Part shown: positions 6,468 through 11,939 of the stretch, in pieces | Numbering within the stretch: the first letter of the stretch is position 1 | Layout: each line of letters opens with the position of its first letter | Origin: an uncultured Collinsella sp. | GTDB taxonomy: Bacteria > Actinomycetota > Coriobacteriia > Coriobacteriales > Coriobacteriaceae | Assembly: GCA_902478825.1 (NCBI GenBank) | Contig: CABSMK010000042.1 | Location: forward strand, 1-11,939 | Length of the DNA: 11,939 nt | Reading direction: 5' to 3' | The notes under the pieces: model-generated | Told to the model about the DNA's origin: nothing | The model's input: the letters and a program-made list of their open reading frames with translations, nothing else | Database searches by the model: none | Made by a program: the position numbers and the translations under genes

Positions 6468-7583
6468 CTAACGCAAACCCTCTACCGCATCCGCCAGAAG
6501 AGCGGCGGCCCTATCCTGAGCCAGACCACGCGCCGCCTGACGCATGGCGTCGCGCGCCGCCGCGTCATCGACCAGGTGCAGCAGTTCATCGGCAAAGGCA
6601 GAACCGTCGATATCGGCATCGGCGCAGAGCACGCCGGCCCCGGCGTCGACCAGATAACGGGCATTGGTGGTTTGGTGGTCGGCCGTCGCATGCGGATACG
6701 GCACGAGCACCGAGGGCACGGCGAGCGCAGCGATCTCGGCCACGCTCGATGCGCCCGAACGCGAGAGCACCAAATCGGCAGCAGCCAGCATATCGCCCAT
6801 GTTGTCGATGTAAGGCTGGACGCGGTAACGCTTCGCCTCCTCGGGCTTCAGCGCCAAAGCACGCTCGGTCTCCTCAAAGCCGTCGGCACCCGTCGAATGC
6901 AGCACATAGAGGTTCTTGCGCGAAAGCAGCTCGTTTTTGAGCGAAACCACGCGCTCGTTGAGGTGCTGGGCGCCAAGTGAACCGCCAAAGACGAGCAGCA
7001 GCGTAGCGTCCTCGGGAACACCAAGTGCCTTGCGGCCGCGAGCGCGATCGCCCTCGATTACCGAGCGACGTACGGGGTTGCCGGTCATGAGCACGTGGTC
7101 AGGGTCACCTTCGCGCTCAAAGACCGAACGCGCTGCCGGCACCGAGATGCACACGCGGGCGGCGTGGGAGTTCATCATCTTGTTGGCCAGGCCCGGAACA
7201 GAGTTCTGCTCATGCAGCAGATACGGAACGCCGGCGCCCTTGCACCACCCCAGCAGCGGAACCTCGACATAGGCACCAAAACCGATGGCGGCATCGGGCT
7301 TGCCGACCTTTGAGAAATGACTGGCGAGCGCACGCTTGGCCTTGTTGACACGCCACAGCGAGGTCAGCGCCGTCCAAGGACGGGAGCGGTCGAAGCCCGT
7401 GACCGTAATGGGCACAAAATCAAACCCAGCCTCGGGGACCAAACGACCCTCGAGCTTGCGCGACTGGCCCACGAATACAACGTGGTGGCCACGGTCACGC
7501 AGCTCTTCGGCCAAGGCGAGCGCGGGGTTGATGTGTCCTGCCGTGCCGCCGGCTGCAATAGCAACGGTCATCTTATCGGTCAT
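6468..7583 (-). CDS. murG: UDP-GlcNAc--lipid I N-acetylglucosaminyltransferase MurG
   Basis: A 371-residue GT-B glycosyltransferase at the inner face of the membrane that transfers GlcNAc to lipid I, giving lipid II, the substrate of FtsW-type polymerases. The N-terminal loop is AAGGTAGHINPALALA (10-25); the GGTAGH form replaces the commoner GGTGGH and is also seen in actinobacterial MurG. GFGAYVEVP (101-109) and LHEQNSVPGLANK (123-135) follow. The C-terminal donor domain has FGGSLGAQHLN (199-209), SRSGASSVAEIAALAVPSVL (274-293) and PYPHATADHQTTNA (295-308), which bind UDP-GlcNAc in the family. I chose the ATG at 7583, with GAAGGG 6 bases upstream, over the GTG at 7601. The gene overlaps the ftsW 3' end by 11 bases, consistent with coupled translation. 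Confidence 0.97.
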   Translation of the reverse strand: MTDKMTVAIAAGGTAGHINPALALAEELRDRGHHVVFVGQSRKLEGRLVPEAGFDFVPITVTGFDRSRPWTALTSLWRVNKAKRALASHFSKVGKPDAAIGFGAYVEVPLLGWCKGAGVPYLLHEQNSVPGLANKMMNSHAARVCISVPAARSVFEREGDPDHVLMTGNPVRRSVIEGDRARGRKALGVPEDATLLLVFGGSLGAQHLNERVVSLKNELLSRKNLYVLHSTGADGFEETERALALKPEEAKRYRVQPYIDNMGDMLAAADLVLSRSGASSVAEIAALAVPSVLVPYPHATADHQTTNARYLVDAGAGVLCADADIDGSAFADELLHLVDDAAARDAMRQAARGLAQDRAAALLADAVEGLR

Positions 7584-9093
7584 GGTAGTCCCTTCGTACA
7601 CGCGGTCCCTGGTCGTCGGTACGCAGACGCGCCGACGGGTCCGAGTTCAAATCGATTCGATTATATCCGCCGCCCGCGTTGCGAGGGCTGGGGCGCTGCG
7701 GACGACCTTGCGGAGCCGTTCGCGAGCGTGGACGAGCTGCCGGCTCGGTCGCAGAGCCATCCAGGACGGTAAAACCGTTACGCGAAGATCGCTCGCCGCG
7801 CACGTGGGGCACGCCGGCGGTACTCTCATCCATAACGGCAAAGCTCTCACGGCGGCGGTCATACTCATCGCGGCGGGCGCTCTCGTACGAAACGCGCAAG
7901 ATCAACCCGGCAAGCATGAGCGACACAATAATCGACGAACCGCCGTAGCTAATAAACGGCAGCGGTTTGCCCGTCATGGGAAACACGTTGAGGATGCCCA
8001 GCGCATTAATCAAAAACTGCACCGCGAGAATGACCGCGGAGCCAGACGCCATAAGCGCGCCCCGACGATCGGTCGCCTGCTCGGCAATGCGAAACGCCGA
8101 GTAGATCAGCATCGCAAACACCAAGAAGAACAGCACGGTTCCGACAAAACCGACTTCCTCGCCAATGATGGCCAGGATGTAGTCGTTGTGCGCTTCGGGC
8201 AGATACGAGTACTTCATGGTTGAGTTGCCGATGCCGCGGCCGAACAGACCGCCCGAGGCAAAGGCCATGATGGCAAGCGTGGCCTGATAGCCGTCACCAT
8301 ACTCGTCGGCCCAAGGGTTCAAGGCAACCTGAATACGCACCATACGGTACGGCTCTGCGACAAGCGCAATCACGATCACGAGAATGCCGAAGATTAGCAC
8401 GCCGATGATAAATCTGGGGTCGAGACCCGCAAACAACGCCATGCACATGAGGGTCAACAAGATGATCAGAACGGTGCCAAAATCGGGCTGAACAAAAATC
8501 AGAAAGAGCGAAATGCCCAGGTAGACGCCCATCTTGCGAAGAAACTCGTTGATGTTGCCGCCGGGCGAAAAGATGCGGTCGAGCATGATGGCCGAATAGG
8601 CGATGGCGAACGGCTTTAAAAACTCAGACGGCTGGAACTGAATACCGGCGATGTTGAGCCAACGCGTGGCGCCACGACTGCCGCTACCCATAAAGAACAC
8701 CAGAACCAGTAGCCCCATCATGCCTATGAGGAAGATCCTGAGCACGTCTTCCCCAAACCAACTGTCCGGCAAGATGCGCACGATGGCAACCATAGCCAGC
8801 ACGCCAACTCCGGCAAACGCGGCTTGTCGAAACAGGAAAAACGTCGCCGTACCATTCTCGTGCAGTGCCTCGACCGAAGATGCCGAATACACCATCAGCA
8901 AGCCAAAGCAAACCAAGCTAAACAGGCAAGCCATAAATATCAAACGGGGGCGCATGATGCGGGCGGGGACGCCGGCAATATAGCGCTCACCGAACGTCTG
9001 CCCGCCGCGTCCGGAACGCGGCGTGCTACGCAGCGAGGAAGCACGGTCCGAGTCGGGCCTCCTCATATCACTTCGGGGGCTCTCCTCTCTCAC
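7573..9093 (-). CDS. ftsW: Septal peptidoglycan polymerase FtsW (SEDS family)
   Basis: A polytopic membrane protein of about 506 residues. SEDS proteins polymerise lipid II glycan; FtsW works with its class B PBP at the septum. A basic 45-residue cytoplasmic start precedes about ten hydrophobic segments. Family blocks are RGATRWLNI with QPSEFLKP, FVQPDFGTV, GYQATLAIMAFASGGLFGRG, then YLPEAHNDYILAIIGEE, whose Asp304 matches the catalytic Asp of SEDS enzymes, and GKPLPFISYGGSS. FtsW, not RodA, is favoured by the dcw position next to murG and murD. The last 100 residues or so form a hydrophilic Arg/Pro/Ser-rich cytoplasmic tail. The start is uncertain: GTG at 9093 has AGGGG 6 bases upstream, TTG at 9099 is two codons earlier, and ATG at 9066 has AGGAG but 15 bases away. 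The gene begins within 10 bases of the murD stop and overlaps murG by 11. Confidence 0.95.
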   Translation of the reverse strand: MREESPRSDMRRPDSDRASSLRSTPRSGRGGQTFGERYIAGVPARIMRPRLIFMACLFSLVCFGLLMVYSASSVEALHENGTATFFLFRQAAFAGVGVLAMVAIVRILPDSWFGEDVLRIFLIGMMGLLVLVFFMGSGSRGATRWLNIAGIQFQPSEFLKPFAIAYSAIMLDRIFSPGGNINEFLRKMGVYLGISLFLIFVQPDFGTVLIILLTLMCMALFAGLDPRFIIGVLIFGILVIVIALVAEPYRMVRIQVALNPWADEYGDGYQATLAIMAFASGGLFGRGIGNSTMKYSYLPEAHNDYILAIIGEEVGFVGTVLFFLVFAMLIYSAFRIAEQATDRRGALMASGSAVILAVQFLINALGILNVFPMTGKPLPFISYGGSSIIVSLMLAGLILRVSYESARRDEYDRRRESFAVMDESTAGVPHVRGERSSRNGFTVLDGSATEPAARPRSRTAPQGRPQRPSPRNAGGGYNRIDLNSDPSARLRTDDQGPRVRRDYHDR

Positions 9094-9102
9094 CGGCAAC
9101 CC

Positions 9103-10509
9103 CTATTCCGTTTGCGATTTCGCTGCTGCGGCAAGCTGGGCAACGTAGTCCTTAAACACGCGACCGCGCTCCTCGTAGCCCGAGAACTCGTCGAACGAAG
9201 AGCAAGCGGGCGAAAGCAGGATCACGTCGCCGCGGCTCGAGAGCGAGCGGGCAACGTCAACAGCATCGCGCAGATCATCGGCCTGGGCGATATCCACGTC
9301 ACCATCGACATCGGCCTCGTCCATAGCGGCGGTAAAGCGCTCGCGCGCATCGCCAAAGCAAACGACCGAGCGCACGTTGTCCATAACGACGCGGGCAAAG
9401 TCCGCAAGCGGCGTACCCTTATCGTGACCGCCGAGCAGCAAGATCACGTCGTCATCGGGAAACGCCGTCAGGGCCTTTTCGACCGCATCGGTGTTCGTTG
9501 CCTTGGAATCGTTGACGTAGCGCACGCCATCGATCTCGCCGCAGGGTTCCACGCGGTGTTCGAGCGGCTGGAACGATGCCAAACCGCGGCAAATGCCCTC
9601 GGGATCGGCACCGACGGCCAGAGCAGCCGTGGCGGCACATAGGGCATTGATGACATTGTGATGGCCCGAGATCTTGAGCTCGGACGTGGCGACAAGCTGG
9701 GTCTCGACGCCCTTCAGGCGCACGATCATCTTGCCGTCGCGCACAAAGGCGGCGTCTGCACCCTCGGGCTCGTAAAAAGCGACCTTGCAGATGCGGCGAC
9801 CCGGTGTGTAGATGTACTCATCGAACTCATGGATGCCGGCATCCTCGACGTCGATAACCACGAGGTCGTCATCGACCATATTCTCGAACAACTTGATCTT
9901 GGCAAGCGCATAGTTCTTGTGGCTCTTGTGCCAGCCCAGGTGGTCGGGCGTGATGTTGAGCAGTACCGCCACGCGAGGATGAAGCTCGGCGGTCGTAGCG
10001 ATCTGATAACTCGACAGCTCGGCCACAAACCACTCATTGTGTGCGCGGCCGTCGATCTCGTTCACCGGTGGCTCACCGATATTGCCGACGGCCACGCTAG
10101 CTTCACCGGCGGCCTTGAGCAGATAATCGGTCAGCGACGTGGTAGTTGTCTTGCCGTTGGTGCCCGTGATGGCGATCCAATTTTGGGGAGACAGGCGATA
10201 GGCAAACTCGGGCTCGCCCATAATCTGAGCGGCATGCTCACGCCCGGCCTTAAAGAAGGCCGAGAACTCCGAGATACCCGGGCATGTCACGCACACGTCA
10301 TAGGCACCCTCGACCTGCTCGGTGCCGTAGACAAACGACGCGCCCTGCGCCTCGAGCGCACGTGTGGCGTCATTGGGCTCGGAGGTACCGCCGCCATACA
10401 CGGTCGTGGTGCTCACGCGCTCGGGGTGAGCCAACGCCCAACGGGCGACATCGAGACCGGATTTACCCTGCCCCAAAACAAGCAGGCTAAAGACATCAGC
10501 AAGAGGCAT
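9103..10509 (-). CDS. murD: UDP-N-acetylmuramoyl-L-alanine--D-glutamate ligase MurD
   Basis: A 468-residue cytoplasmic Mur ligase that adds D-Glu to UDP-MurNAc-L-Ala with ATP. The N-terminal domain has LVLGQGKSGLDVARW (10-24) and VTCPGIS. The central domain has the ATP loop GTNGKTTTTS (116-125), ELSSYQ (164-169), NITPDHLGWH (185-194) and ALAKIKLFEN, where Lys204 fits the carbamylated Lys of MurD. The C-terminal domain shows LEHRVE (316-321), NDSKATNTDA (333-342), LLGGHDKG (358-365) and LLSPACSSFDEFSGYEERG (431-449), the last being distinctive for MurD. It starts 9 bases after the mraY stop without a strong Shine-Dalgarno, and ends just before ftsW. The order mraY-murD-ftsW-murG is the classic dcw order. 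Confidence 0.98.
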   Translation of the reverse strand: MPLADVFSLLVLGQGKSGLDVARWALAHPERVSTTTVYGGGTSEPNDATRALEAQGASFVYGTEQVEGAYDVCVTCPGISEFSAFFKAGREHAAQIMGEPEFAYRLSPQNWIAITGTNGKTTTTSLTDYLLKAAGEASVAVGNIGEPPVNEIDGRAHNEWFVAELSSYQIATTAELHPRVAVLLNITPDHLGWHKSHKNYALAKIKLFENMVDDDLVVIDVEDAGIHEFDEYIYTPGRRICKVAFYEPEGADAAFVRDGKMIVRLKGVETQLVATSELKISGHHNVINALCAATAALAVGADPEGICRGLASFQPLEHRVEPCGEIDGVRYVNDSKATNTDAVEKALTAFPDDDVILLLGGHDKGTPLADFARVVMDNVRSVVCFGDARERFTAAMDEADVDGDVDIAQADDLRDAVDVARSLSSRGDVILLSPACSSFDEFSGYEERGRVFKDYVAQLAAAAKSQTE

Positions 10510-10518
10510 GAAAGACCA

Positions 10519-11538
10519 CTATCCCAACTGGAAGAACAGGGCGAGGCCAACGGCGCCAAAGGCCGCGGCGATAATCCAAAAACGGATAACGACCTTGGTC
10601 TCGGCCCAGCCCTTCTTTTCGAAATGATGATGGATGGGCGCCATAAGGAAGACGCGCTTGTGCGTAAAGTGGAAATAGACGACCTGGATCATGACCGACA
10701 GGGTCTCGACGATAAACAGACCGCCGATGATGAGGGAAACGACTTCGGTGTTGGTCATGATGGAGGTGCAGGCAAAAGCGGCACCCAGGGCAAGTGAGCC
10801 GGTATCGCCCATAAAGATGCTCGCCGGGTAGCAATTGAACCACAAAAAGCCCAGGCAGGCACCGGCGCACGCCGTGCAGAAGATGGACAGGTTCACGTCA
10901 CCGTGCAAAAACGCCATGGCGGCCATGGCGAGCATGGCGATCATGGAAGTGCCGCCGGCAAGGCCGTCCAGACCATCGGTCAGGTTCACGGCATTGGAAA
11001 GACCGGCGATCATCAGCCAGCAAAATACAATGTAGAGCCACGGGAACGAAAGGCCGCAGATGGTGGTCGAAAGAACACCGAGGTCAATCGTCAGGCCGCC
11101 GGGAAAACGAATCTCGGGGGCGACGCCGCACCAATTGACGGCGAGCACGGTAAAAGTGACGCAGATGATGGTCAGACCGATCATCTTGGCGTGAGGCGTC
11201 AGGCCGAGCGAGCGACCATGCGTGACAGAGGTCAGGTCGTCGATGAGACCCAGAACGCCGGTGGCCAGCGTGGCAAGCAGCACGAGCACGAGCTCGGTGG
11301 TGAGCTTGCCCATCAGCAGACAGGTCAGCGAGATCGCGACAAGGATGATGACGCCGCCCATGGTCGGCGTACCCTGTTTAATCAAATGACGCTTGGGGCC
11401 GTCGGCTCGAACCTGCTGGCCGATACCCTCGACCTTCAGCAGCTTGATCCACCACGGCATAAGCAGCAACGCAATGGCGGCAGCGATGCCAAGTCCCAAA
11501 AAGGCCTGATACGTAGGATACGAGGGATTGCCGAACAT
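10519..11538 (-). CDS. mraY: Phospho-N-acetylmuramoyl-pentapeptide-transferase MraY
   Basis: A 339-residue polytopic membrane enzyme that moves phospho-MurNAc-pentapeptide from UDP to undecaprenyl phosphate, giving lipid I. About ten membrane helices are apparent. Signature blocks are KQGTPTMGG (54-62), LGLIDDLTSV with the Asp100-Asp101 pair (96-105), SNAVNLTDGLDGLAGG (181-196), NCYPASIFMGDTGSLALG with Asp245 (235-252), and the His-rich loop APIHHHFEKKGWAE (300-313). All of the Mg-binding and catalytic positions expected for MraY are present. It starts 3 bases after the murF stop, so the pair is almost certainly co-transcribed. The Shine-Dalgarno is weak (GGAAGG about 13 bases upstream), which suggests coupling to murF. 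Confidence 0.98.
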   Translation of the reverse strand: MFGNPSYPTYQAFLGLGIAAAIALLLMPWWIKLLKVEGIGQQVRADGPKRHLIKQGTPTMGGVIILVAISLTCLLMGKLTTELVLVLLATLATGVLGLIDDLTSVTHGRSLGLTPHAKMIGLTIICVTFTVLAVNWCGVAPEIRFPGGLTIDLGVLSTTICGLSFPWLYIVFCWLMIAGLSNAVNLTDGLDGLAGGTSMIAMLAMAAMAFLHGDVNLSIFCTACAGACLGFLWFNCYPASIFMGDTGSLALGAAFACTSIMTNTEVVSLIIGGLFIVETLSVMIQVVYFHFTHKRVFLMAPIHHHFEKKGWAETKVVIRFWIIAAAFGAVGLALFFQLG

Positions 11539-11541
11539 GGG

Positions 11542-11918
11542 CTAGCACACACCTTCCACAAAGCGGTCGAGCTCAACAAAACGGGAACCCTTGACCAGTA
11601 CAACATCATGATTTTCAAGCGCGCCGCCCATGCGGTCGAGCACCTGCTGATAATCGGAGAACACCTGGATGCGGTCCTCATCCATACCCATCATACGTGC
11701 GGCATCGGCCATGAGCTGAGCCAGCTCGCCGCCGACGCACGCGAGCATGTCGAGCTTCTTGGCGGCGGCATAGGCGCCCACGAGCTCATGCATGCGGGGA
11801 GCCTCGTCGCCCATCTCGCCCATCTCGCCCAGGATCGCCATGCGCGAACCGTCACAGATGAGCGAGCACAGCAAATCGAGGCCGGCAGCCATAGACTCGG
11901 CACTGGCGTTATAAGAGT
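11542..11918 (-). CDS. murF: UDP-MurNAc-tripeptide--D-Ala-D-Ala ligase MurF (5' part missing)
   Basis: The C-terminal ~125 residues of MurF, which attaches D-Ala-D-Ala to the UDP-MurNAc-tripeptide with ATP. The visible part begins at DSYNASAESMAAGLDLL, the DxYNANPxSM block that opens the C-terminal ligase domain, and continues with ILGEMGEMGDEAPRMHE and VVLVKGSRFVELDRF, both standard MurF motifs. The N-terminal substrate domain and the ATP loop of the central domain lie beyond the end of the genomic sequence. The frame stays open through the adapter junction, so the gene is cut by the sequencing boundary and is not a natural truncation. An internal Met at 11892 should not be taken as the start. 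Its place just before mraY is the usual dcw order; murE would be expected further upstream. Confidence 0.93.
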
Positions 11919-11939
11919 CTGTCTCTTATACACATCTGA
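11919..11939 (-). other. Nextera (Tn5 mosaic-end) sequencing adapter, right end
   Basis: Positions 11919-11937 are CTGTCTCTTATACACATCT, the reverse complement of the Tn5 mosaic end. The following GA fits the Read 1 adapter, not Read 2 (which would continue CC). It is not genomic. A minus-strand frame that starts here with MYKRQ is an artefact lying in a different frame from murF. Confidence 0.97.

Noticed and set aside
9658..10797. 379-codon plus-strand frame opposite murD and the mraY end
   Set aside because: It spans the antisense of two certain genes, has no recognisable motifs and no own regulatory context.
11691..11933. Minus-strand frame starting MYKRQ at the right end
   Set aside because: The start lies in adapter sequence, and the frame differs from the clearly conserved murF frame over the same bases.

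Overview
The window is an almost gap-free block of the division and cell wall (dcw) cluster of a bacterium. Every real gene lies on the minus strand, so it reads from high to low coordinates: murF (partial), mraY, murD, ftsW, murG, murC, murB, ftsQ, ftsZ, then pgeF/yfiH and a PstS-like phosphate-binding lipoprotein (partial). Base composition is fairly GC-rich. The FtsZ GTP-binding loop reads GEGGGTGTG, as in actinobacterial FtsZ, MurG has the GGTAGH form of its loop, and no ftsA lies next to ftsZ. Together these point to an actinobacterial-grade, Gram-positive host; a Coriobacteriia gut organism such as Collinsella is my best guess, but that is inference.

Both ends are library artefacts. Positions 1-22 and 11919-11939 are Nextera (Tn5 mosaic-end) adapter. 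Genomic sequence runs only from 23 to 11918, and the outer genes are cut by sequencing, not by biology. The adapter creates false protein tails (SLIHI at the end of the PstS-like frame, MYKRQ at the start of two spurious frames).

Region 11918-2822 looks like one operon: eight genes with overlaps or gaps of 3-9 bases, except one 97-base gap before murC. MurF, MraY and MurG complete lipid II (MurF makes UDP-MurNAc-pentapeptide, MraY makes lipid I, MurG makes lipid II). MurB, MurC and MurD supply the earlier cytoplasmic steps. FtsW polymerises glycan at the septum, and FtsQ is the membrane scaffold. A 199-base AT-rich gap (2623-2821) precedes ftsZ and holds an inverted repeat, so ftsZ may be controlled separately. 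A strong intrinsic terminator (1413-1441) ends the ftsZ transcript. After it, pgeF and the PstS-like gene form a second unit joined by an ATGA stop/start overlap.

I found no mobile element, CRISPR array, RNA gene or new system. The second-look items are the missing ftsA, a phosphate-binding gene where ylmE/sepF often sit, the long basic tails on FtsQ and FtsW, and the inverted repeat upstream of ftsZ.
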